Of a DNA stretch of 33,346 nucleotides, positions 8,486-15,606 are shown one piece after another. How positions within the stretch are numbered: position 1 is the first letter of the stretch; every line of letters starts with the position of its first letter. This DNA comes from JANNHK01 sp034408875 (GTDB taxonomy: Bacteria; Actinomycetota; Acidimicrobiia; IMCC26256; PALSA-610). The position numbers and the translations under genes are program-made. Under the pieces are notes generated by a model. The model did not search any database. It was given only the letters and a program-made list of their open reading frames with translations, and was not told the DNA's origin. The stretch is taken from the NCBI GenBank assembly GCA_034408875.1, contig JAWXCJ010000139.1, forward strand, positions 1-33,346, given 5' to 3'.

Positions 8486-9620
8486 CCGGCCTGGGCCCGA
8501 CGCCGCGATCGTCGAACCGGAGCGGGTTGCGGTCGCGTTCACGCGGTTGTTGCGCGGCGCCGGGCTCGACGTCCCGGTCGGCGCGACGCTCCAGTTCGCC
8601 GAAGCACTCGCCAGTGTCGGGCTCGAACGGCGCGAGCACGTCTACTGGGCCGGCCGGTCCACGCTGGTGAAGCGGCCGGAACACAACGACACGTACGACC
8701 GTGCGTTCAACGCGTTCTGGCACGGCATCGCGGCGGCGGACAACGACGGCCGGGTCGACGATTCGGTCGCGCTCGTGCTCGCGTTCGACGCGCCGATGCC
8801 CACGGTCGAGAACGACGAAGACGTCGACGAGGTCGACGCGCCCGTTGTTTCGGTGCGGTGGAGCCCGAGCGAGGTACTCCGCCATCGCGACTTCGCCGCG
8901 TACACGCCCGCCGAATTTGCCGAGGCGCGCCGCCTCATGGCCGACCTGCGCTTCGTCGGCGCGTTGCGCCCGTCGCGCCGCCGGCGGCCGACGAAACGAG
9001 GACGAGGCACGCCCGACGTCCGGCGCACGGTCCGACGCGCCCTGCGGGCGGGGGGCGAACCGGTCAGCCGCGCGTTCCTGGCGCCCGGGGTGCAGACGCG
9101 TCGCCTCGTGCTGCTCCTCGACGTCAGCGGTTCGATGGAGCCGTACGCCCGCGCCTTCGTGCGGTTCCTGCACGCGGCCGTCGTCGGCCGGTCGCGCGTC
9201 GAAGCGTTCGCACTCGGAACACGGGTCACGCGCATCACGCGCGAACTGTCGTCACGCGATCCCGACGCGGCTATCCGTGCCGCCGCCAACCGCGTCGTCG
9301 ACTGGTCGGGCGGGACCCGCCTCGGTGAGTGCGTCAAGGTGTTCAACGACACGTGGGGCGTGCGCGGCACGGCCCGCGGCGCCGTCGTCGTCATTCTCTC
9401 CGACGGTTGGGATCGGGGCGACCCCGAGGTCCTGGCCGAGCAGATGGCCCGGCTCTCGCGCGTCGCGTACAAGGTCGTGTGGGTGAACCCGCTCAAGGCC
9501 ACCGAGGGCTACGCGCCGCTCGCCCAGGGAATGGCCGCCGCGCTCCCGCACGTTGACGCCTTCGTCGAGGGACACTCCCTCGCCGCCCTCGAAGAACTCG
9601 CCGAGGTGATCTCCCGGTGA
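8478..9620 (+). CDS. CoxE-like von Willebrand factor A domain protein
   Basis: This 380-aa protein starts at GTG 8478 inside the end of moxR and stops by overlapping the next start. The C-terminal half is a VWA domain: LVLLLDVSGSMEPYARAF carries the DxSxS metal-ion site (near residue 215), followed by ALGTRVTRITREL, WSGGTRLGECV and VVILSDGWDRGD. The N-terminal half is the CoxE-specific helical region, including a basic stretch RPSRRRRPTKRGRGTPDVRR. It is the partner of the MoxR ATPase; in carboxydotrophs CoxD and CoxE mature the Mo/Cu site of CO dehydrogenase. No CO dehydrogenase structural gene is seen here. Confidence 0.9.
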   Translation: MPNRPGPDAAIVEPERVAVAFTRLLRGAGLDVPVGATLQFAEALASVGLERREHVYWAGRSTLVKRPEHNDTYDRAFNAFWHGIAAADNDGRVDDSVALVLAFDAPMPTVENDEDVDEVDAPVVSVRWSPSEVLRHRDFAAYTPAEFAEARRLMADLRFVGALRPSRRRRPTKRGRGTPDVRRTVRRALRAGGEPVSRAFLAPGVQTRRLVLLLDVSGSMEPYARAFVRFLHAAVVGRSRVEAFALGTRVTRITRELSSRDPDAAIRAAANRVVDWSGGTRLGECVKVFNDTWGVRGTARGAVVVILSDGWDRGDPEVLAEQMARLSRVAYKVVWVNPLKATEGYAPLAQGMAAALPHVDAFVEGHSLAALEELAEVISR

Positions 9621-9934
9621 AGGAAGTGCTCGACGACATCGAACGGTGGCGAAACGCCGGTCACCGCGTGGCTGTTGCGCGTGTGGTCGGCACCGAAGGG
9701 TCGTCGCCGCGCGACCCGGGCGCGACGATGGTCGTGAACGACGCGGGCGAGGTCGCCGGTTCCGTCTCGGGCGGCTGTGTCGAAGGCGCCGTCGTGCAGG
9801 AGGCGCTGAAGATCCTCGCGGGGGAGAAGGAGCGCGGCATCGTCACGTTCGGCTACTCCGACGACGAGGCGTTCGCGGTCGGGCTGACGTGCGGCGGAAC
9901 GATCCACCTGTTCGTCGAACCGCTCGACTGGTAA
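9617..9934 (+). CDS. XdhC/CoxI N-terminal-domain protein
   Basis: This 105-aa protein starts at GTG 9617 with a 4-bp overlap (GTGA) with the VWA gene. It carries VARVVGTEGSSPRDPGATMVV, SGSVSGGCVEGAVVQEA and LTCGGTIHLFVEP, the conserved motifs of the XdhC_CoxI domain with its two Gly-flanked cysteines. XdhC proteins carry molybdenum cofactor and support its sulfuration before insertion into xanthine dehydrogenase-family enzymes. The Rossmann part found in full-length XdhC lies in the next gene, so this is the split form. Confidence 0.9.
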   Translation: MKEVLDDIERWRNAGHRVAVARVVGTEGSSPRDPGATMVVNDAGEVAGSVSGGCVEGAVVQEALKILAGEKERGIVTFGYSDDEAFAVGLTCGGTIHLFVEPLDW

Positions 9935-9941
9935 CGGACGC

Positions 9942-10724
9942 GTGGCCGGGGTGTACGAGGCGTTACGCGACGCGCTGCGGGGCCAGGTTCCCGTCGCGCT
10001 CGCGACGGTCGTGGCCGGGCCGCACCTCGGCGCCAAGCTGCTCGTGCAACCGGGCGCCGACGCGATCGGCACGCTCGGTCACGCCGACCTCGACCGCGTC
10101 GTCGCGCGTGACGCGCTCGGCGAACTCGAAGCCGGTCTTACCTCGACGCGGCACTACGGCGAGCACGGCGAAGCCCGCGAGGACACGGTCAGTGTGTTCA
10201 TCGAGTCGTTCGCGCTGCCGCCCCGCATGGTGATCTTCGGCGCGGTCGACTTCACCGCGGCGCTGGCCAAGGTCGCCAAGGTGCTCGGCTACCGCGTGAC
10301 CGTGTGCGACGCCCGGGCCGTGTTCGCCACCGTGCGGCGGTTCCCGATGGCCGACGAGGTTGTCAACGACTGGCCCGACCGGTACTTGGCCAAGGTCGGC
10401 GACGAACTCGGCCCCCGCGACGCGGTGTGCGTGCTGACCCACGACCACAAGTTCGATGTGCCCGCCATCGCCGGTTCGGTGCGGACCCGCGTCGGGTACC
10501 TCGGCGCGATGGGCTCGCGGCGCACGCACGAGAGCCGTACCGAGCGCCTGCGCGAGGCGGGGCTCACCGACGACGAGATCGCCCGGGTGCGCTCACCGAT
10601 CGGACTCGATGTGGGCGCCCGTACGCCCGAGGAGACCGCGATTGCCATCTGCGCCGAGATCATCGCGATGCGTACCGGGCGCGGGGCGCGGTCGTTGCGC
10701 GACACTGCGGGCCCCATCCACTAG
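9942..10724 (+). CDS. XdhC-family protein with C-terminal Rossmann domain
   Basis: This 260-aa protein starts at GTG 9942, 7 nt after the previous stop. The N-terminal ~90 residues repeat a divergent XdhC_CoxI-like domain (VPVALATVVAGPHLGAKLLV). The C-terminal XdhC Rossmann domain follows: PPRMVIFGAVDFTAALAKVA, YRVTVCDARAVFAT, VCVLTHDHKFDVPAIAG, and RVGYLGAMGSRRTHESR, ending near GLDVGARTPEETAIAICAEI. The usual GAGHV of the nucleotide site reads GAVDF. It presumably works with the 105-aa protein as one XdhC unit in molybdenum cofactor maturation. Confidence 0.9.
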   Translation: MAGVYEALRDALRGQVPVALATVVAGPHLGAKLLVQPGADAIGTLGHADLDRVVARDALGELEAGLTSTRHYGEHGEAREDTVSVFIESFALPPRMVIFGAVDFTAALAKVAKVLGYRVTVCDARAVFATVRRFPMADEVVNDWPDRYLAKVGDELGPRDAVCVLTHDHKFDVPAIAGSVRTRVGYLGAMGSRRTHESRTERLREAGLTDDEIARVRSPIGLDVGARTPEETAIAICAEIIAMRTGRGARSLRDTAGPIH

Positions 10725-10739
10725 TCGGAGGATCGCTCG

Positions 10740-11489
10740 GTGGATCTCGGCATCTCCGGTCGGCGCGCCGCGGTGGCCGCCGCGTCGCAGGGACTCGGCT
10801 TCGGCGTCGCCGCCGCGCTCGCAGCCGAGGGAGTACACGTCGCGATCTGCGGCCGCCACCGCGAGACGATCGACGCCGCGGCCGAACGCATCGGGTCGGG
10901 CGCTGTGGCGATCGTCGCCGACGTGTCGACCCCCGACGGCGCGGCCGGGTTCGTACGCGACGCTCGCGCCGCGTTGGGTGGTGTCGACATCCTCGTGCCG
11001 AACGCGGGTGGCCCGCCGCCCGGCAACTTCGTGTCGACGACGGTCGACCAGTACCTCGATGCGTTCGAGTTGAACTGCCGCTCGGCAATCGCGATGTGTT
11101 ACGAAGCCGTCCCCGCGATGCGCGAACAGCAGTGGGGGCGAGTGGTCGCGATCACGTCGATCGCCGTGCGCCAGCCCATTGCCCACCTCATCCTCTCCAA
11201 CACGGCGCGCGCGGCACTGACCGGGTTCCTCAAGACGCTGGCCACGGAGGTCGCACGCGATGGTGTCACCGTGAACTCACTCCTCCCGGGCCTGCACGCA
11301 ACGCAACGGCTCACCGCGCTGAACGACGACGCGGGTCTCGACTCGCTCGCCGCGGGAATCCCGGCGCGGGTGCTGGGCGACGCCGCCGACTTCGGTCAGG
11401 TCGCCGCGTTCCTGTGCTCGGAACACGCCCGGTTCGTCACCGGCACCGCCACACCCGTCGACGGCGGCGCGTACGCGGGGCTGCTCTGA
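10740..11489 (+). CDS. Atypical short-chain dehydrogenase/reductase lacking the catalytic Tyr-x3-Lys
   Basis: This 249-aa protein starts at GTG 10740 with ribosome site GGAGG (10727-10731) 8 nt upstream. It has an SDR Rossmann fold: AAVAAASQGLGFGVAAALA (cofactor loop), CGRH, DVST, VPNAGG (the NAG motif), and WGRVVAITSIAV with the catalytic Ser. Where YxxxK should stand the sequence reads ILSNTARAALTGF, so Tyr is Ser and Lys is Arg. A known atypical SDR subfamily with SNxxR shows the same change. The end VTGTATPVDGGAYAG is normal. The substrate is unknown. The next gene overlaps by one base, so the two are cotranscribed. Confidence 0.9.
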   Translation: MDLGISGRRAAVAAASQGLGFGVAAALAAEGVHVAICGRHRETIDAAAERIGSGAVAIVADVSTPDGAAGFVRDARAALGGVDILVPNAGGPPPGNFVSTTVDQYLDAFELNCRSAIAMCYEAVPAMREQQWGRVVAITSIAVRQPIAHLILSNTARAALTGFLKTLATEVARDGVTVNSLLPGLHATQRLTALNDDAGLDSLAAGIPARVLGDAADFGQVAAFLCSEHARFVTGTATPVDGGAYAGLL

Positions 11490-11785
11490 TGCTGCGCCAC
11501 GTGTCGTTGCTCACGCTTTCGTCGGACGCCGACTTCGACGCGATCGAGCATGCACTGCGCGCACTTCCGGCCCGCCTGCCGCAACTCCTCGACTACCGCG
11601 TCGGCCGCGACGCCGGCATCGACGAGGGCAACACCACGTTCGCCGTCGTCGCCGACTTCGAAGACGCCGAGGGCTACCTCGTCTACCGCGACGACCCCGA
11701 ACACAAGCGCATCGCGGCAGAACTCATCCGCCCGCACCTGCAGTCTCGCGCCGCCGCCCAGTACGAGATCTGGCGTGCGTCGTGA
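11489..11785 (+). CDS. Dabb (stress-responsive alpha/beta barrel) domain protein
   Basis: This 98-aa protein starts at ATG 11489, sharing a base with the SDR stop (TGATG). It begins MLRHVSLLTLSSDADFDAIE and ends AAQYEIWRAS. The pattern of an N-terminal H-V-x-L strand, central LDYRVGRDAG and FAVVADFEDAEGYLVYRDDPEH matches dimeric Dabb/ferredoxin-like proteins. These are usually small stress or polyketide-cyclase-like proteins of unclear role. It is convergent with the acyl-CoA synthetase gene, with only 8 bp between the stops. Confidence 0.85.
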   Translation: MLRHVSLLTLSSDADFDAIEHALRALPARLPQLLDYRVGRDAGIDEGNTTFAVVADFEDAEGYLVYRDDPEHKRIAAELIRPHLQSRAAAQYEIWRAS

Positions 11786-11793
11786 GAGGTACC

Positions 11794-13380
11794 TCAGGTG
11801 GCCTTTAACGACGCACCGGCGAGTTCTTTGGCCCAGCGGTAGTTCGGTTTGCCGGCGGGGGTGCGTTCGACTTCGTCGACGAGTACCAAGTGCCGCGGGA
11901 CCTTGTAGCCCGCGAGCGACTCGCGGGCGTGGGCCGACAGTTCTTCCAGCGTCGGTGTGGTTCCGGGGCGGGGTGCGACGACCGCGGTGACCGACTCGCC
12001 CCAGCGTTCGTCGGGGATGCCGACCACGATCGCGTCGAACACCGCCGGGTGACTCTTGAGCACGGCTTCGACCTCCTCGGGGAAGACCTTCTCGCCGCCG
12101 GTGTTGATGCACTGCGAACCGCGGCCGAGCACGGTGATGGTGCCGTCGTCTTCGATCACGGCCTTGTCGCCGGGGATCGCCCAGCGCACGCCGTCGCGTT
12201 CCACGAACGTGGCCGCGGTCTTGACCTCGTCCTTGTAGTAGCCGAGGGGCACGTGCCCGCGGCGGGCGAGCATGCCGATCTCGCCTTCCTTCGCGAGGTG
12301 GCCGTCGTCGTCGATGACGGTGGTCCACTCGTTCATGCGGAACCGCGGACCCTTGTCGGTCACGTCGACCGCACCGTTGGCGCCCGTCTCCGACGCGCCG
12401 AACGCGTCGATCACTGCGACCTGGGGCATGCGTTCGTTGATCTCGGCCTTGATCGACGGCGACAGGATCGCGCCACCGGACACCATCGCGAACAGCATCG
12501 GCGGCGCGTGACCGCGCGCCGCGATTGCATCGACCAGCGGGCGGGCCATGGCGTCGCCGACGAGGCTGACGACGAACACGTTCTCGCGCTCGACGAGATC
12601 GAGGATGTGGTTGGCGTCGAACCCGTGGCTCGCGTCGAGCACGACCGTGCTGCCGCCGAACAACGACACGAACATCGTCCACTGCGCGTTGCCGTGCATG
12701 AGCGGCGCGAGCGCGAGCGTCGCGGCCGGTGCCGCGCTCACGTTCGCGGTGATCTGCTCGGGCTCGGTGATCCCGACCCCGCCGTAGTTCCCGCCGCCCA
12801 TCGCCGCGAAGAAGATGTCTTCCTGGCGCCACATGACGCCCTTGGGCATCCCGGTGGTGCCGCCCGTGTAGAGGACGTACAGGTCGTCGGGGGAGCGAGG
12901 CCCGAAGTCGCGGTCGCCCGACGCTGCCGCCAACGCGTCCTCGTATCCGATGGCAGTGAGGTCTTTCGTCACTGTGACGGAACCGTCGTCGAGTTCGACC
13001 AGGTGTCTCAACTTCGGCGCGTCGGGGAGTGCGGCTGCGACGCTCGGCCCGTAGCCCGCTTCGTACACGAGCGCGACGAGGTCGGCGTTGTCGAACAGGT
13101 AGCGCAACTCCTCGACGACGTAGCGGAAGTTGATGTTGATCGGAACCGCGCGCGCCTTGTAACAACCGATCATCGCCTCGGCCCACTCGGCCCGGTTCTG
13201 CGCGTAGATGCCGACAAAGTCACCCGGCGCGATTCCGACGTCGAGCAAGTGGTGCGCGAACCGGGTGGCGCGCTCGTCGAGTTCGCCGTACGTCAGGCGC
13301 CGGTCGCCCGCGACGAGCGCGTCGCGGTCGGGGACGGTGTCGACCACCCTCTCGAACAGATCGGCGAGATTGAATTCCAT
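11794..13380 (-). CDS. Acyl-CoA synthetase, FadD19-like (AMP-binding)
   Basis: This 528-aa ANL-superfamily enzyme starts at ATG 13380. Seen: the P-loop VLYTGGTTGMPKGVMWRQED, APLMHGNAQW, AFGASETG, GRGSQCINTGGEKVFPEEVE, and the C-terminal catalytic lysine in RTPAGKPNYRWAKEL. It activates a carboxylic acid with ATP to an acyl-adenylate and then to the CoA thioester. Overall wording (VNFRYV.ELRYLFDN, GDAMARPLVDA, GYYKDE.KTA.TF) resembles mycobacterial FadD19, the steroid side-chain ligase, from memory. No steroid catabolism genes are adjacent, so the substrate remains open. It is divergent from the gamma-glutamyltransferase gene across 30 bp. Confidence 0.93.
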   Translation of the reverse strand: MEFNLADLFERVVDTVPDRDALVAGDRRLTYGELDERATRFAHHLLDVGIAPGDFVGIYAQNRAEWAEAMIGCYKARAVPININFRYVVEELRYLFDNADLVALVYEAGYGPSVAAALPDAPKLRHLVELDDGSVTVTKDLTAIGYEDALAAASGDRDFGPRSPDDLYVLYTGGTTGMPKGVMWRQEDIFFAAMGGGNYGGVGITEPEQITANVSAAPAATLALAPLMHGNAQWTMFVSLFGGSTVVLDASHGFDANHILDLVERENVFVVSLVGDAMARPLVDAIAARGHAPPMLFAMVSGGAILSPSIKAEINERMPQVAVIDAFGASETGANGAVDVTDKGPRFRMNEWTTVIDDDGHLAKEGEIGMLARRGHVPLGYYKDEVKTAATFVERDGVRWAIPGDKAVIEDDGTITVLGRGSQCINTGGEKVFPEEVEAVLKSHPAVFDAIVVGIPDERWGESVTAVVAPRPGTTPTLEELSAHARESLAGYKVPRHLVLVDEVERTPAGKPNYRWAKELAGASLKAT

Positions 13381-13385
13381 GACCC

Positions 13386-13405
13386 GACCCTAGGGCCTTA
13401 GGGTC
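13386..13405. promoter_or_regulatory. Symmetric divergent promoter: inverted TAGGGT boxes for acyl-CoA synthetase and GGT
   Basis: GACCCTA (13386-13392) and TAGGGTC (13399-13405) form a 7-6-7 dyad filling the 30-bp gap between two divergent ATGs. Each arm holds a TAGGGT hexamer ending exactly 6 nt before its gene: minus-strand 13392-13387 for ATG 13380, plus-strand 13399-13404 for ATG 13411. Both genes would then be leaderless and share overlapping promoters. Confidence 0.6.
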
Positions 13406-13410
13406 GCGGC

Positions 13411-14973
13411 ATGACTCCCTGGCTGCGGTCCTCCCGACACTTCCCGCAGGCGGCTGTGGCCACACCGCACTACCTCGCCACCGCCGCGGGGCTCGCCACG
13501 CTGGCGGGCGGGGGCAACGCGGTCGACGCCGCCGTCGCGGCCAACCTGACCCTCGCGGTCGTCACGCCGTACATGTGCGGTCCGGGCGGCGACCTGCTCG
13601 TGCAGGTGTGGGATGGGAACCTGCACGGCTACCTCGGCGTGGGCCGGGCACCCGAAGCCGCGACGCTGGAAGATGTGCGCGACCGCGCCGCAAGCGCGAC
13701 GTTCCCGACGTTCGGTCCGCTGACCGTGACGGTGCCGGGCGCGGTGCGCGGGTGGTTCGACCTGCTCGAACGCTGGGGGACGCGGTCGTTCGGCGATCTT
13801 GCTGCTACCGCGATCCGCTACGCCGAGGGCGGGTTCCCGCTCAGCGCGAAGGGGGCGTGGTATTTCGACCAGGCCCGCCGCGTCTACGACCACTTCGAGT
13901 TGCCCGACTTCGGCCGTGCCTATCCGGCAATGCCCGAGGGCGGGCGGCTCGTGCAGTCCCCGCTCGGGCGCACGTTGCGCACGCTCGCGGCCGACGGACC
14001 CGACGCGTATTACAAGGGCCCGATCGGCGCCGCGATCGCGGCGCGGCTGCAGGAGTGCGGCTCGTTCATGACCGAGGCCGACATCGCGCGCCACGAAGGC
14101 GACTGGGTCGACCCGCTGGTCGCGCGCTTTGCCGGCCTCGACATCTCCGAGCTGCCGCCTCCGACACAAGGTGTCGCGGCGCTCGAAGCGATGCGCATCG
14201 TCGACGGTCTCGACCTCCCGCCCGACGGTCCCGAACGTGCGCATCTGATGATCGAAGCGATGAAGCTCGCGCTCGCCGACCGCAACCGCCACGTCGCCGA
14301 CCCCGACGCGATGACGATCGCGCCGACCGATCTGCTGACCGACGCGTACATCGCAGAGCAACGCGCGCGCATCGATCCCGCCGCCGCATCGTCGTTCCCG
14401 CTCGACACCCAATCCGACGGTGGCACGGTGTATTTCTGCGCGGCCGACGGCGACGGCCTGATGGTGAGCATCATCCAGTCGAACTTCTTCGGCGCGGGTT
14501 CCGGCATCCGTGTCGACGAGTGGGGACTCAACCTGCACAACCGCGGCAGTTCGTTCCGGCTCGACGGCGACCATCCGCAGGCGATCGGGCCGCGGCGCCG
14601 CCCGATGCACACACTCATCCCCGCGTTCGCTCGGCGCGACGGCGAACCTGCACTCGTGTTCGGTTCCGAAGGCGGGCACCAGCAGGCGCAGGCCCAGCTG
14701 CAATTCCTGACGCGTATCGCGGTCGACGGCGCCGACCCGCAGGCCGCGCTCGACGCGCCCCGCTGGACCGTCGACCCCGCGTCGGGTGCCGTCGCCGTCG
14801 AAGATCGGGTCGACCCCGAATGGGTCGACGCGCTGCGCGCCAAGGGCCACACGATCAGGACTGTGCCCGCGTACGGCCACGGTATGGGCTACGCGCACGT
14901 CATCGAACCGACCGCCACGGGCTACCGCGGCGCCAGCGACCCCCGGGCCGAGGGCGGGATCGCGGGTCTGTAG
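13411..14973 (+). CDS. Gamma-glutamyltransferase-family protein
   Basis: This 520-aa member of the Ntn-hydrolase GGT family starts at ATG 13411. Seen: AAVATPHYLATAAGLATLAGGGNAVDAAVAANLTLAVV, PYMCGPGGDLLVQ, the self-cleavage site SDGGTVYF with T339 as predicted nucleophile, SIIQSNFFGAGSGI, and FGSEGGHQQAQAQLQ. GGT precursors cleave before this Thr into large and small subunits, then transfer or hydrolyse gamma-glutamyl groups. No signal peptide is visible, unlike periplasmic GGTs, so this may be a cytoplasmic relative (cephalosporin acylase-like or oxamate amidohydrolase-like). Family secure, substrate open. Confidence 0.9.
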   Translation: MTPWLRSSRHFPQAAVATPHYLATAAGLATLAGGGNAVDAAVAANLTLAVVTPYMCGPGGDLLVQVWDGNLHGYLGVGRAPEAATLEDVRDRAASATFPTFGPLTVTVPGAVRGWFDLLERWGTRSFGDLAATAIRYAEGGFPLSAKGAWYFDQARRVYDHFELPDFGRAYPAMPEGGRLVQSPLGRTLRTLAADGPDAYYKGPIGAAIAARLQECGSFMTEADIARHEGDWVDPLVARFAGLDISELPPPTQGVAALEAMRIVDGLDLPPDGPERAHLMIEAMKLALADRNRHVADPDAMTIAPTDLLTDAYIAEQRARIDPAAASSFPLDTQSDGGTVYFCAADGDGLMVSIIQSNFFGAGSGIRVDEWGLNLHNRGSSFRLDGDHPQAIGPRRRPMHTLIPAFARRDGEPALVFGSEGGHQQAQAQLQFLTRIAVDGADPQAALDAPRWTVDPASGAVAVEDRVDPEWVDALRAKGHTIRTVPAYGHGMGYAHVIEPTATGYRGASDPRAEGGIAGL

Positions 14974-15006
14974 GGGAGTGCGCGAGACCGCCTACCCTGG
15001 GGGGCA

Positions 15007-15606
15007 GTGTCGACGACGCGTGTGTGGACGATTCCGAACCTGATCTCGATCGCGCGTCTGGCCTGCGTCCCCGTGTTCCTCTGGCTCCTGTGGGGCGCCG
15101 ACGAGCCCGGATGGGCGGCAGTGCTGCTCGCCGTCCTCGGCGCCACCGACTGGGTCGACGGCTACATCGCCCGGCGCTACGACCAGGGCAGCGAACTGGG
15201 CAAGATCCTCGACCCCACGGCCGACCGCGTACTGCTCGTCGCGGCCGCGATCGCGCTGCTCGTCGAGGACCTCGGGACCGCCATCAACATCGTGCTCTGG
15301 ATCATCCTCATACGCGAAGTGCTGATCGCGATGGCGACCATCGCCCTCGGGATCGCGGGCGCCCGGCGCATCGACGTCGTGTGGGCGGGCAAGGCGGGCA
15401 CCCTCGCGATCATGTTTTCGCTGCCCGCGTTCCTCGTTGCCGCCGCGGTCGAGGAGCTCGAGTTCGTGGGCAACCTCATCGGTTGGTGCTTCGCGATCGG
15501 TGGCATCGCGCTCGGGTACTACGCCGCGATGAAGTACGTGCCGGCGGCCAGGGCCGCACTCGCAGAAGGACGGGCGGCCCGCACGGCCGCGGAGGTGTCG
15601 GGATGA
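15007..15606 (+). CDS. CDP-alcohol phosphatidyltransferase (PgsA-like)
   Basis: This 199-aa integral membrane protein starts at GTG 15007, with TACCCT (14993-14998) 8 nt upstream. The family signature is complete: D48-WV-D51-G52-YI-A55-R56, G65, D69, D73. These residues bind metal and CDP. The enzyme condenses a CDP-alcohol, most often CDP-diacylglycerol with glycerol-3-phosphate or an inositol phosphate, in phospholipid synthesis. About five or six hydrophobic segments are visible. It overlaps the next gene by ATGA. PgsA-type genes also precede the gcvH-garA block in mycobacteria. The exact acceptor cannot be read from sequence. Confidence 0.9.
   Translation: MSTTRVWTIPNLISIARLACVPVFLWLLWGADEPGWAAVLLAVLGATDWVDGYIARRYDQGSELGKILDPTADRVLLVAAAIALLVEDLGTAINIVLWIILIREVLIAMATIALGIAGARRIDVVWAGKAGTLAIMFSLPAFLVAAAVEELEFVGNLIGWCFAIGGIALGYYAAMKYVPAARAALAEGRAARTAAEVSG

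Noticed and set aside
11786..11795. GAGGTACCTC palindrome between the Dabb and acyl-CoA synthetase stops
   Set aside because: It is only 10 bp and overlaps both stop regions. Too short to call a terminator.
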